A DNA stretch of 64,000 nt from Nitrospinota bacterium (GCA_016208975.1 JACQXA010000004.1:2077941-2141940), one strand, 5' to 3'; shown: positions 18,458-27,270, counted from the first letter of the stretch. Made by a program: numbers and translations. The notes: a model not told the origin generated them from the sequence alone.

Positions 18458-19801
18458 ATGATCCAGTTACGCGCCAGCGGCCTGAAAGATACGTCAAAAA
18501 TTATCCCATCGTTATTTATCGCTATTTCGGCGGTTCTCTCCCTGCCCACAAGCCTTTGGGCCCAGGCCGCCCCGGCGTCCGCCCAGGTACAGTTTTTGGC
18601 GGGGGACAAAGCGGCCATCCCGCCAAATTATCTCTGTGTTAATTGCCATCTGGAAATGGCCGATGAGCGATTGACCCCGCCTGTCAATGATTGGATGGAT
18701 TCGGTCCATCGCCAGGCCGGGGTGCGTTGCGCCGACTGCCACGGGGGGGATCCGTTCGACGAGGCCATGATAAAAGAGCCTTCGGCGGGGTATATAGGCA
18801 AACCAAAGACGGAAGACATACCCAAGCTTTGCTCCAAATGCCATTCCGACCACACCAAAATGCGCGAGTACAACCTTCGGGCGGACCAGTTCACGCTTTA
18901 TTCCGACAGCGTCCACGGCCGCAAACTGCAGGAAGGGGATACCGAAGCGCCCACCTGCGTCAGTTGTCATGGCATGCACAAAATTTTGAAGGTCAAAGAC
19001 CCCAACTCCCCCACCGCCCGGAAGAACATTCCCGAAACCTGCGGCCAGTGCCACGCGAAAAAAGAGGTGTTCGAGAAGCGGGGCAGGCGGTTCGACCAGC
19101 TGGCGCTATACAAAACCAGCAGGCATTACGAGCTATACGCCAAGGGCGATCTTCTGGTGCCGACCTGTTTCGACTGTCATGGCAACCATGGCATCCAGCC
19201 GGTGATGAACGAGCGCACACAGACAGTGTGCTTCAACTGCCATGCCCAGCAGGCGGAATATTACAAGGCCAGCAAACACTACGACGCTTTCAAGCGGTCA
19301 GGCTCGCCGGTGTGCCTGCATTGCCATAGCAACCACGGCATATTAAGGCCCACCCCGGCGGATTTTACCGGAGACAGGGATTTAGATTGCGTGGGGTGCC
19401 ATGAGGAGGGTTCGGCGGCCTATTTGCTGGGCAAGGATATCCAGCAGGTGGCTGTGGCGGCCACCACCGCAGTGGAATCGGCCATGCGCGGGTTGGAAGA
19501 TATCGAGAACAACGCCCATGGCGGGTTTGAGATAGGCGAGCTGAAAGAGAGGATGGCCAAGGCCTCCGACGGGTTGAAAGAGCTTCACTCCCTCACCCAC
19601 AAAATGGACATCGAGGCGCTCAAGAAACAGTCGGAAGGGTTGATCCAGATATCCCAGTCGGTCAGCGCCCAGGTGGACCAGATGTGGGGTGAGGTGCGTA
19701 AACGCCGTATCGGGCTTGTGATGGCGTGGCTTGTGTTCATTGGTTTCATGACTGCCCTGTGGTATAAGTCCAAGGAATTGGAAAAAGGGCGGGAGGATTG
19801 A
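18458..19801 (+). CDS. Nine-heme c-type cytochrome with C-terminal membrane anchor
   Basis: 447 aa from ATG 18458. A signal peptide ends around SLWAQA. Nine CXXCH sites follow: CVNCH, CADCH, CSKCH, CVSCH, CGQCH, CFDCH, CFNCH, CLHCH and CVGCH. The last 130 residues are a helical stretch without hemes, then one membrane helix (IGLVMAWLVFIGFMTALWY) and a short charged tail. It is thus a periplasmic electron-transfer protein tethered to the inner membrane, resembling cytochrome c3/NapC-NrfB-type multihemes without a clear named orthologue. The next gene begins 2 nt later, so this is an operon with the six-heme cytochrome. Confidence 0.88.
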   Translation: MIQLRASGLKDTSKIIPSLFIAISAVLSLPTSLWAQAAPASAQVQFLAGDKAAIPPNYLCVNCHLEMADERLTPPVNDWMDSVHRQAGVRCADCHGGDPFDEAMIKEPSAGYIGKPKTEDIPKLCSKCHSDHTKMREYNLRADQFTLYSDSVHGRKLQEGDTEAPTCVSCHGMHKILKVKDPNSPTARKNIPETCGQCHAKKEVFEKRGRRFDQLALYKTSRHYELYAKGDLLVPTCFDCHGNHGIQPVMNERTQTVCFNCHAQQAEYYKASKHYDAFKRSGSPVCLHCHSNHGILRPTPADFTGDRDLDCVGCHEEGSAAYLLGKDIQQVAVAATTAVESAMRGLEDIENNAHGGFEIGELKERMAKASDGLKELHSLTHKMDIEALKKQSEGLIQISQSVSAQVDQMWGEVRKRRIGLVMAWLVFIGFMTALWYKSKELEKGRED

Positions 19802-19802
19802 T

Positions 19803-20102
19803 TTGGAGAGCCAGTCGGATGCGATCCGGAGGATAGACTCGGAATCGGCCATGGCGGCGCGGGATGCGCAAGCGGCGCCGGGGCGGGGCGCGTTGGTTTA
19901 TGAGTTACTGGTACCTCCCGTTGCAGTTTTGTTCAGGGTACTGTTTTCTCAAGGCTCCGTCTTCAAGGGCGCAAGCGGCCTGAAAGATGCGGTAAACGCC
20001 TGGGCTGGCGCGTTTGCCCCCGCCGCCAAGCGATACGAGAAGTTCTACGCGTCCAGCGAAGCTTTAAACGCCAAGGCCAGGGATTTCATTGGCGGTTCAT
20101 GA
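19803..20102 (+). CDS. Hypothetical 99-aa protein between two multiheme cytochromes
   Basis: Begins with TTG 19803, 2 nt after the nine-heme stop. A hydrophobic stretch (YELLVPPVAVLFRVLF, about residues 33-48) suggests a membrane segment, followed by an Ala-rich amphipathic helix (FAPAAKRYEKFYASSEALN). There is no CXXCH. Its place between two cytochrome genes suggests a small accessory subunit of the same complex; the family was not recognised. Confidence 0.5.
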   Translation: MESQSDAIRRIDSESAMAARDAQAAPGRGALVYELLVPPVAVLFRVLFSQGSVFKGASGLKDAVNAWAGAFAPAAKRYEKFYASSEALNAKARDFIGGS

Positions 20103-20133
20103 TGTCCCTCCTGCGGAGCGCGGGTTGTTGGAA

Positions 20134-21030
20134 ATGCGCTACTGTCATGGTGTTGTCAAAGTGATGGGGGGCAACCGGGGCTCGGCCCCTCTTATCCTGG
20201 TGCTTGTCATTGGCGCGGCGCTGGCGCTGTATTATGTTGTTAAAGCCATGGCGCCAGCCATATTCGGCGGCGCCCAGCCGGTGGAGTTCTCCCACAAAAC
20301 CCATGCTGGTAGCATGGGCATTTCATGCCTGTATTGCCATTATGAGGCCAGGTTTTCATCCCAGGCTTACATTCCCCAGGCGGCGGCCTGTTTAAATTGC
20401 CATTCCAGCGTGGCGGTTCAATCCCCCGAGGTCCAGAAACTGGGTGTGTATGTGGCCGCGGGGATGGAAATTAAGTGGAGAAGATTGTCCACCCTGCCGC
20501 CCACTGCCCGGTTTACCCATAAACCGCATGTGGACAACGCCACCTCCTGCCAAATATGCCATGGCAAGGTGGAGGAGCTGGAAAACACCATATCGCCCGG
20601 CCCGTTCAGGATGGACGCTTGCTTGAAGTGCCACAACGGTAAAGCCGCATCGGCCGAATGCCTTACGTGTCACGACAAGAATTTCGCTCCGGCGGCGTCT
20701 GCAACCGCCAAGAGCGGTATAAAAGCCAAACCGGCGGCAAAACCTTTGGAGTCGGAGCCGCAGTCTGGGCGGACAAAAACCGCTCCGGCCAGGCTATATA
20801 ACATTTACTGCGCCAACTGCCACGGCGCCACGGGTTTAACCGCCTCCGCCCCGGTGGGCGCAAAGTTCAATCCGCCGCCGCCGGATCTTGCCGGTTCCGC
20901 CATCAGGGACGAGAAGGAAATTGTAAACAGGATTATGAACGGGGGGACGCTGATGCCATCTTATCAAGAGGAGCTAACAGAACAGGAAGCGGCGGATGTG
21001 GCGGCTTACGCCCTGTCGCTGATGAAATGA
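20134..21030 (+). CDS. Six-heme membrane-anchored cytochrome: class III-like domain fused to class I cytochrome c
   Basis: 298 aa from ATG 20134; ATG 20164 and TTG 20089 are alternatives. An N-terminal anchor (APLILVLVIGAALALYYVV) is followed by five CXXCH sites (CLYCH, CLNCH, CQICH, CLKCH, CLTCH) in a c7/c3-like arrangement with FSHKTHAGSMGISC. A Pro/Ala linker then leads to a monoheme domain with CANCH and distal Met in GGTLMPSYQEEL. The layout resembles the pentaheme ActA-type subunits of alternative complex III plus a mono-heme exit domain, but the other Act subunits are absent. It probably accepts electrons from the nine-heme protein. Confidence 0.82.
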   Translation: MRYCHGVVKVMGGNRGSAPLILVLVIGAALALYYVVKAMAPAIFGGAQPVEFSHKTHAGSMGISCLYCHYEARFSSQAYIPQAAACLNCHSSVAVQSPEVQKLGVYVAAGMEIKWRRLSTLPPTARFTHKPHVDNATSCQICHGKVEELENTISPGPFRMDACLKCHNGKAASAECLTCHDKNFAPAASATAKSGIKAKPAAKPLESEPQSGRTKTAPARLYNIYCANCHGATGLTASAPVGAKFNPPPPDLAGSAIRDEKEIVNRIMNGGTLMPSYQEELTEQEAADVAAYALSLMK

Positions 21031-21109
21031 CCTATATTTAATGTGTATTGCCCGGGGATGCGGTGGATTGTATCGTCACTCCGGCAAGGGCTGGATTAAG
21101 GAGGTACAT

Positions 21110-21592
21110 ATGAACAAACTCATTATTGCGTTTGCGCTGGTTGGAGCCGCCATCTTTGTTTCAAAACCGTCAGGGGCGCAAATGATGCCTATGCATGATG
21201 GGATGCATGATGGAATGCATATGGGGCAGGGCGCTTCGGGCCCAGACGAAAGGGTGAAACTGGACGCGCCACCGATGATGAAAACCCATCTCAAGCAGAA
21301 CATGCGGGAACATCTTAAGGCCGTAAACGAAACGTTGCGCGAAATGGGCAAGGGGGATTATAAAGCCGCGTCCAAAATTCTCCGGGAAAAGCTGGGCCTA
21401 ACCGAGCAGATGAAGAAGATGTGCGGCATGATGGGCAACGACACCTACCGCCAGATGGGCATCGCGTTCCATGAAAGCGCGGACAAAGCCGCCGGCGTGG
21501 TAGCTGGAGGCGACGCAATAAAATCCGCCGCCGCCATCAGCTCGGTTCTGGAAAAATGCGTAACCTGCCACGAAGCTTTCAGGGTGGAGTGA
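21110..21592 (+). CDS. Cytochrome c'-like (class II) periplasmic protein
   Basis: 160 aa, ATG 21110 with GGAGG 5 nt upstream. It has a signal peptide (to SGAQ), then a Met/His-rich segment (MPMHDGMHDGMHMGQG) that may bind copper. A four-helix-type region follows, and the only heme site CVTCHEAFR is eight residues from the end. A single C-terminal CXXCH in a helical protein of this size is the class II cytochrome c'/c-556 signature. It is the last gene of the cytochrome cluster. Confidence 0.75.
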   Translation: MNKLIIAFALVGAAIFVSKPSGAQMMPMHDGMHDGMHMGQGASGPDERVKLDAPPMMKTHLKQNMREHLKAVNETLREMGKGDYKAASKILREKLGLTEQMKKMCGMMGNDTYRQMGIAFHESADKAAGVVAGGDAIKSAAAISSVLEKCVTCHEAFRVE

Positions 21593-21621
21593 GCGGGGGG
21601 GCTTTGGGCGCGCCGGATATG

Positions 21622-23625
21622 CTAAAAACCTCCGGTGCGGGGCAGATACAAGGTAACAGAGGTTCCCTTTCCGGGGTTGCTTTTTACCGCGATAGCGCCG
21701 TTCAGTTTTAAAATCACGCCATGCGCTATGGCCAGCCCCATGCCGTTACCTTCTCCCAATGGCTTGGTGGTAAAGAACGGTTCAAAAATCCGTTCCATTA
21801 CCTCCCCAGTCATTCCGCAACCGGTATCAGACACGGTAAGCTCCGCATAAAAATTACTACGCACCGCTCCAGCCAGCACATTAGGCTGGATCCTGACGGA
21901 TTCGGGATCCATTTCCCTGGATATAAGGGTTACAGCAAGCTCTCCACCATTAGGTTTCATTGCGTAAATGGCGTTGGAAAAAAGACTGATGAGAACCTGC
22001 ATTAGGATTAGCGGGTCAGCGTAAATTCCCCAAATGGTTTTTTCCATGATGGTTTTTACGCTGATTGATGGCGGCATGGTCCGCTTCACCTCGTTCAGGG
22101 CCGTTTCAATTATGGCTGGCAGGTCAATTTCCTTATATTCGAAAACTCTTTCCTGGCTGAAAGTTAGAATCTGCTGAATAAGGTCGCTGGCCCGCTGACC
22201 AGCTGTTAGCGCTTGCTTTAAATAGTTGCGCGATTCATTTACTTCAGGAGTGGAAAGTCTGGCAAGCTCAATCAGTCCCATCATCGAGTGGAGGATATTG
22301 TTGAAATCGTGCGCCACTCCTTTCGCCAAAGCTCCCACAGCTTCCATTTTATGGGTCTGTACCAAACGTGTCTCCAGGGCCCGCCTTTCCGTAATGTCCT
22401 GCATCATGAGAATAGCGCCGTTGAAACCGTCGCTGTTAATGATTGGGGCTCCCTTTACGGAAACATGCCTGGGCATGCCAATATCCTGCCGCAACATCCT
22501 TTCAAATGACAGGGTGGAGCCCTCGGCGAGCCGCGAGAGATCCTGTGGCCCGCCTAAAGGCTGGAATGGTTTTAATGCCGTTATTTTGACCCTGGTAGCG
22601 TCTGGCCCAGGATTAAGAGAATCCCCCAGTATTTCCCGGATTTCATGGTTGGCGTACACCACATTGAAATCCTTGTCCAGCGCGGCGATTCCAAGAGGAG
22701 CTTTTTCAAGGAGGTTATTGTTGAATTCCAGCAGTTCCCTGTATTTTTCCTCCATCTCCTTTCGTTCTGTAATGTCGAACGCCATTTCCATCCTCACAAG
22801 GCGTCCATCAACCCACTGGATGGCCCTATCCACAATGTGAAACCAGCGGTTCGTAACCGTGTTTCTAAACTCCCAAATATAAGGCTCCGCGGGAGCGCCC
22901 TGCGGTGTTATAAGCTTGCCGTTGGTGCAAAATTCACAAGGGCCCGTTTGTCCAGATTGAAAAACCTTCCAACATGTTTTCCCCACGGCTTCACCCAGAA
23001 TCCTCACCCCGGCGGCGTTCACATAAAGGACTTCGTATGTATTCATGTCGGCCACATAAACCACAGCCTCCAAGGAGTCCAGAATCGTAAGAAGCCTTTC
23101 ATGATCGCCCTGGTTTTCCGTTGATGCCTTGGCTGAAACGGGACGTTCTTTGCCGGTTAGCAGAAAGCTTTCCATCTGGCCACTGGCGTGATGAATAGGC
23201 TCTATGGTTATGTCCCATAAGCTTTCGGGATGATCTGGAGAATTCTTGTCAAAATGGGGCAATCCGATGCAAGCCGCCATTTCTCCGGCCTCAAGTTTTT
23301 CCCTTAACAGGGCCACCATTTCTATATTGAGCGTGAAATCCCAAAGACATTTTCCAACCAAGTTATCCGGAGCCAAGCCGCAGGACTTGGCCAAGGCATC
23401 GTTGACGAAGGTGAAACTGAAATGATGGTCTATTAAGGCGGCCAGTATTTTTGAGGGAGAACTTACTTTCCCAGGAGTTTTCTGGTTTGAAAGACCATGT
23501 CCTTCAAAAGCAAAACCCCGTCCATCTTTGAGGTTATCGATCGCTATATCTATGTGAGCCAATTCAGTCTTTGGGTAAATTTGTGAAGTCTTACCCCCTC
23601 TCCCCCAGCAAATATAGAAAGGCAT
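21622..23625 (-). CDS. PAS-domain sensor histidine kinase
   Basis: 667 aa from ATG 23625, fixed by AGGGAG 4 nt upstream; the frame also continues into the tRNA-Arg fragment, which must be non-coding. Three PAS domains are seen at about 55-165, 180-290 (with CEFC and ending FDITERKEME) and 300-410 (ending MQDITERRALE). The HisKA segment is MEAVGALAKGVAHDFNNIL. The ATPase has NAIYAMKPNGGEL, DTGCGM and GEGNGMGLAI. No membrane helices, so it is a cytoplasmic sensor. The island insertion lies only 50 bp upstream of its start and has replaced its native upstream sequence. Confidence 0.92.
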   Translation of the reverse strand: MPFYICWGRGGKTSQIYPKTELAHIDIAIDNLKDGRGFAFEGHGLSNQKTPGKVSSPSKILAALIDHHFSFTFVNDALAKSCGLAPDNLVGKCLWDFTLNIEMVALLREKLEAGEMAACIGLPHFDKNSPDHPESLWDITIEPIHHASGQMESFLLTGKERPVSAKASTENQGDHERLLTILDSLEAVVYVADMNTYEVLYVNAAGVRILGEAVGKTCWKVFQSGQTGPCEFCTNGKLITPQGAPAEPYIWEFRNTVTNRWFHIVDRAIQWVDGRLVRMEMAFDITERKEMEEKYRELLEFNNNLLEKAPLGIAALDKDFNVVYANHEIREILGDSLNPGPDATRVKITALKPFQPLGGPQDLSRLAEGSTLSFERMLRQDIGMPRHVSVKGAPIINSDGFNGAILMMQDITERRALETRLVQTHKMEAVGALAKGVAHDFNNILHSMMGLIELARLSTPEVNESRNYLKQALTAGQRASDLIQQILTFSQERVFEYKEIDLPAIIETALNEVKRTMPPSISVKTIMEKTIWGIYADPLILMQVLISLFSNAIYAMKPNGGELAVTLISREMDPESVRIQPNVLAGAVRSNFYAELTVSDTGCGMTGEVMERIFEPFFTTKPLGEGNGMGLAIAHGVILKLNGAIAVKSNPGKGTSVTLYLPRTGGF

Positions 23626-23674
23626 TATACTCCCTATTGAAGAGATTCGATGAATTTTGCGGGGAAAGTGTTTT

Positions 23675-23721
23675 ATGGTGCCCTCGGCGAGATTCGAACT
23701 CACGGCCTACGGATTAGGAAT
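23675..23721 (+). repeat. Attachment-site repeat (displaced tRNA-Arg 3' fragment)
   Basis: 47 bp identical to 38561-38607. It reads as the complement of the tRNA 3' half, from CCA back into the anticodon loop. It diverges at 23722 (T instead of C) where the tRNA anticodon stem would continue, so it is not a functional tRNA gene. Confidence 0.95.
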
Positions 23722-23748
23722 TCGTTTAAATGCCTTTTAGCCTGTTTT

Positions 23749-23846
23749 AAGACCTTTGCGGTCGTCACTAAGACCTTTGATATATAAGGATAATATGCTA
23801 TAAGAAGTCCGAAGGCCGCCTAGTGAGTTTTAATTCTAGTGACGAC
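23749..23846. repeat. Putative integrase arm-type binding sites, left end
   Basis: AAGACCTTTG occurs at 23749-23758 and 23770-23779, 21 bp apart (two helical turns). GTCGTCACTA at 23761-23770 is the exact reverse complement of TAGTGACGAC at 23837-23846. The related TGACGACCA occurs twice at the other island end. Such clustered direct and inverted sites beside int are expected for integrase or excisionase binding and for autoregulation of int. Confidence 0.5.
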
Positions 23847-23877
23847 CCGGCGACTACCACGGAGGCTAAGGCATAGC

Positions 23878-25119
23878 ATGAAAACCAAACTCACCAAGTC
23901 CGTAATTGACAAAATTCCATTCTCGAACGATGGCCGTTTGATGCTCATTGATACCGAGCTCAAAGGTTTCGGTTGTCGTGTGGGGAAATCGTCGAAGGTC
24001 TATTTCGCTGAAAAGCGGGTCAATGGTAAACCTGTTCGTGTCACCATCGGCAAGCATGGCCAAATCACTCCTGAACAGGCCAGAGAGGAAGCCAAAGCGA
24101 TTTTAGGGCAAATGTCTGGCCGAACCGCTTCTAATCCCAATGAGGAGAAGAAACAGGAACGTATCAAGGGGATAACGCTTGCCGAAGCCTTGGAGGAATT
24201 CAAGCGGGCCAGAAGTTATCTGAAAGCCAGAACCATCAAGGATTACGAATACGCGCTTCAAAAATACTTTTCCGATTGGCGGGGGAAGCCATTAACCGCA
24301 ATTACGCGGGAAATGGTTGATAGCCGTCATAAGCTTATTGGTAATGGAAATGGTGGCGCGGCTCAGGCGAATCAGGCTATGCGCTTTCTGCGGTCGCTTT
24401 ATAACTACGCCATTGGGAAATACGGGCGGGAAGTCGTTTCAGTCAATCCAGTGGAAGGATTAACTCTGACCCGCTCCTGGTTCAAGGTAAAGAGAAAGCA
24501 ATCCATAATTCGGCCCCACGAGTTGCCAGCGTTGTTTGAGGCGTTGGAAAAGCTGGTTGCTGAAAGCCCTTATGAAAGCACGCGGACGTTTCGGGATTAC
24601 ATTCTTCTTTTACTGTTTACCGGCTTGAGGCGAAACGAGGCTTTAAAGCTGACCTGGGATATGGTGGATTTCGAGGGGAAGACCTTCAAAATCGCCGACA
24701 CAAAGAACAACGAGCCTTTGATTCTGCCCTTGTCCAGTTACCTTTTCGATTTGCTGAACGAGAGAAGCAAAAACAGGAATGGCAGTGATTACGTTTTCCC
24801 CGGAAGGAATCCAGAGTTGCCATACGCCGATCCCACGCGGCAACTGGACAACCTGAAAAAACTCTCCGGCCTTGAATTTGCCCTTCATGATTTCCGGCGG
24901 ACGTTCATCACGATTGCCGAAAGTATAGATTTGCCTTATTATGCGCTTAAACGGCTGGTGAATCACAAGATGGGAAACGATGTGACTGCGGGATATATCG
25001 TTCACGACGTGGAGCGGTTGCGAAGACCGATGCAACAGATCACGGACAAGATACTGTTCGAGGCAAAGCAAATTGGAATCGGCAACGTCATCGAATTCAA
25101 GAAGGGAACTAGAAAATAG
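23878..25119 (+). CDS. Tyrosine recombinase/integrase of the island
   Basis: 413 aa from ATG 23878. The N-terminal arm-binding domain has GFGCRVGKSSKVYFAEKRV and ITPEQAREEAKAILGQ. A core-binding domain follows (FKRARSYLKARTIKDYEYAL). The catalytic domain shows the Arg near residue 250 (GLRRNEALKLTW), HDFRRTF near 336, HKM near 363 and the nucleophile Tyr near 372 (TAGYIVHDVERLR). It would integrate and excise the island at tRNA-Arg. It lies at the end next to the displaced tRNA fragment, and the catalytic set looks intact. Confidence 0.96.
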   Translation: MKTKLTKSVIDKIPFSNDGRLMLIDTELKGFGCRVGKSSKVYFAEKRVNGKPVRVTIGKHGQITPEQAREEAKAILGQMSGRTASNPNEEKKQERIKGITLAEALEEFKRARSYLKARTIKDYEYALQKYFSDWRGKPLTAITREMVDSRHKLIGNGNGGAAQANQAMRFLRSLYNYAIGKYGREVVSVNPVEGLTLTRSWFKVKRKQSIIRPHELPALFEALEKLVAESPYESTRTFRDYILLLLFTGLRRNEALKLTWDMVDFEGKTFKIADTKNNEPLILPLSSYLFDLLNERSKNRNGSDYVFPGRNPELPYADPTRQLDNLKKLSGLEFALHDFRRTFITIAESIDLPYYALKRLVNHKMGNDVTAGYIVHDVERLRRPMQQITDKILFEAKQIGIGNVIEFKKGTRK

Positions 25120-25122
25120 CGT

Positions 25123-25713
25123 ATGAAAAAACACAAATTGGAAAAAACACCAATAGTTGATTATGCATATTGTGATTATACTAATGCTTTTATATTTGAA
25201 GAAATACCTTGGTATTGGGCGGGTTATATACCTCCACATGAAAGTATAGAATACGATCCATTAGTGATCCCGCCAGAAATTCGGATGAATGAAAGTTTAA
25301 TTGAAAGAGGGATTAGGATGGGTTTTCTTCAGTGGTATACTGAATCTGTAGAAAAAATTGATGATGAAGGCGGGCGCTCAAAATTGGAATACATGTATAT
25401 TCCTAAATATGATCTCATTGCGCTGGCTGAAAAAATTAATGTTAAACCTGCTTTTCTATTTCCTGAAGTAAGAGGAATTTCTTCTTTATCGGATAAGCCA
25501 CTTCGGAATAACCAACGACACCGCGAGCGTTCCAGGGCAATTGCACAGTTGCTCTGGAAGCAAAATCTAAAAATAAAAATTGAAGACATGATTCATAGTG
25601 ACGAGATTAACGGCATTGCTTGCGAAGGCAAAATATATGGCCCCAAAACTCTTCGAAACTGGGTAAACGATCTTTGTCCAAACCGGAATCCTGGTCGAAG
25701 ACCTAAGGAATAA
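25123..25713 (+). CDS. Island protein of unknown function, possible DNA-binding C-terminus
   Basis: 196 aa starting 3 nt after int, so co-transcribed. Strongly A+T-rich codon use at the 5' end. No domain is firmly recognised. The C-terminal 75 residues (RHRERSRAIAQLLW, then GPKTLRNWVNDLCPNRNPGRRP) resemble a helix-turn-helix-like tail common in proteins next to integrases of proteobacterial islands. A regulatory role is plausible but inferred from position. Confidence 0.6.
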   Translation: MKKHKLEKTPIVDYAYCDYTNAFIFEEIPWYWAGYIPPHESIEYDPLVIPPEIRMNESLIERGIRMGFLQWYTESVEKIDDEGGRSKLEYMYIPKYDLIALAEKINVKPAFLFPEVRGISSLSDKPLRNNQRHRERSRAIAQLLWKQNLKIKIEDMIHSDEINGIACEGKIYGPKTLRNWVNDLCPNRNPGRRPKE

Positions 25714-25817
25714 ACTCCCGTTTTCGCTGGAAAACCGTTTTTTACGCAGTATAGGAATTTTCTTGCTCGACTAATTCTTTCAAAATCCCTCTGAAAGTAT
25801 CCAACTTAGGAGGGTTT

Positions 25818-26006
25818 ATGAAAAGTCTTCTTACTACCCAGGAAGCCGCCGATTTTATCGGCATGTCACGCCAGTTCTTGGAACGGGATCGTTGGAAAGG
25901 GGCGACTATCCCGTTTATCAGGGTAGGGGAGCGGGCGGTTCGATATCGCCTTGATGATTTGGAGGCGTACCTGGCCTCCAGAATTACCAAAGCCGTAACC
26001 ATTTAG
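25818..26006 (+). CDS. AlpA/Xis-like helix-turn-helix protein
   Basis: 62 aa: LLTTQEAADFIGMSRQFLER, then FIRVGERAVRYRLDDLEAYL. This is the MerR-like winged helix of the excisionase/AlpA (HTH_17) family, which bends att DNA to steer the integrase toward excision or activates int. A GGAGGG lies 6 nt upstream of the ATG at 25818. It sits directly before the replication gene. Confidence 0.85.
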   Translation: MKSLLTTQEAADFIGMSRQFLERDRWKGATIPFIRVGERAVRYRLDDLEAYLASRITKAVTI

Positions 26007-26019
26007 CCAGAGCCAACCC

Positions 26020-27177
26020 ATGATTGATTGGGTGACGGCGGTGGTTCCATGTTTCAGCGCTGACCCGGATAAGCTGAACGATGGCTTGATATGCCGCATC
26101 CGGCCTGATGGTGAATATGAATGGGCCAAGCACGTTCCCATATCCGTTGTCGGCTCCCATGACGCCAACATGCGCGTTAGTTACCATCCCATAAGCAAAG
26201 GTTCCGGTTATATAGGCCCCGCGCTTCGTATTGATGGCAATCCCGCGAAATGGCTTCAAGGTCACAATATCTTCGGTTCAAGTGACCTAAGTGGCCTTAT
26301 TTACGCCGTACTTGAAAGGCTTGTCGCAATTCTGGAATTACAGCCAGACGAGCAAGAAACAGATTCCTGGAAAAGGGGCATGTATCATATTTATCGCGTT
26401 GATTGCACGGAAATGTGGGAATTTCCAACTCACGCCGATGTGCTGGCATGGCTGAACGCGGCTCAGTTTCAATCGAAAAGCCGCCACGGTAAGCCGATTA
26501 TGACTGGCGGAACGCTATATTTCGGCAAGAACTCACGACGCTGGTCATTAAAGTTTTACAGCAAGGGAGAAGAAGTCAACCGACGAGATAATCCCTTGCC
26601 GGCATCTCTCCCGTTCAGAAATATGTTGCTTGAATTCGCGGACAACAAACTCAGAGCCGAACTGGTTCTAAGAAGACCCCAGCTGGAAAAACTGAACATA
26701 AACATGGCGTTCATCTGGAAGCTTGAAACACCGAAACAACAACTTCTTGAGCATCTTGCGACGCTGGATATGGCGGATCAATTTCTGCTTACAACCAAGC
26801 AGATTGATGGATTATTGCCGAGGCTTCAGCTTGCCTACAAATCTTGGCAACGTGGGGAAGACTTGCGTTCTATGTTCGGCAAAAGCACTTTCTACAGATA
26901 CAGGCGTGAAATGCTAAAACATGGGATAGATATCAGCGCTTCTTGTGAAGATAGGCAAGAGAAGAAAATGGCTCTACGGGAAATTTTCAAGAATGAACCG
27001 GCGCAAATTCCAGAGTGGGCAATTAGAACGGAGATTTTGTTTCAGCCTCTATTGTCAGAAAGTTCTGTGGGAGACAGCGGCCACGACGCAATGGCGATGG
27101 GCGAGCCGCATGGCCGCCCTAGCCATGCGCCCGGCGCCGCCTCCTCCGAGTGCGGGCATAGTAATACCGCACTTTAG
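26020..27177 (+). CDS. Phage/plasmid replication protein, gene II/X type
   Basis: 385 aa. MIDWVTAVVPC at the start and blocks such as YHIYRVDCTEMWEF and YFGKNSRRWSLKFYSKGEE match the replication initiators of filamentous phages and related plasmids (phage_CRI/phage X family). These nick DNA for rolling-circle replication with a Tyr or acidic site. It suggests that the excised island can replicate, or descends from a filamentous-phage-like element. The C-terminal 35 residues (HGRPSHAPGAASSE) are G+C-rich and unlike the rest, perhaps a newer junction. Confidence 0.75.
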   Translation: MIDWVTAVVPCFSADPDKLNDGLICRIRPDGEYEWAKHVPISVVGSHDANMRVSYHPISKGSGYIGPALRIDGNPAKWLQGHNIFGSSDLSGLIYAVLERLVAILELQPDEQETDSWKRGMYHIYRVDCTEMWEFPTHADVLAWLNAAQFQSKSRHGKPIMTGGTLYFGKNSRRWSLKFYSKGEEVNRRDNPLPASLPFRNMLLEFADNKLRAELVLRRPQLEKLNINMAFIWKLETPKQQLLEHLATLDMADQFLLTTKQIDGLLPRLQLAYKSWQRGEDLRSMFGKSTFYRYRREMLKHGIDISASCEDRQEKKMALREIFKNEPAQIPEWAIRTEILFQPLLSESSVGDSGHDAMAMGEPHGRPSHAPGAASSECGHSNTAL

Positions 27178-27241
27178 TGCCAAAATGGATCCTTGATGAA
27201 AAATAAGAGCAAATAATATGAAATATCGCTATTCCAATATA

Positions 27242-27270
27242 TTGACAGACGCTATGGATGGCTATATTAT
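27242..27270 (+). promoter_or_regulatory. Strong sigma-70 promoter for the cargo operon
   Basis: TTGACA (27242-27247), 17-bp spacer, TATTAT (27265-27270): a consensus -35 and a five-of-six -10. It lies 43 nt before the 57-aa gene and would drive the defence-like block. Confidence 0.7.

Noticed and set aside
23675-23721. Left att repeat as a second tRNA-Arg gene
   Set aside because: Only the 3' half is present; the anticodon stem and acceptor 5' half are missing.
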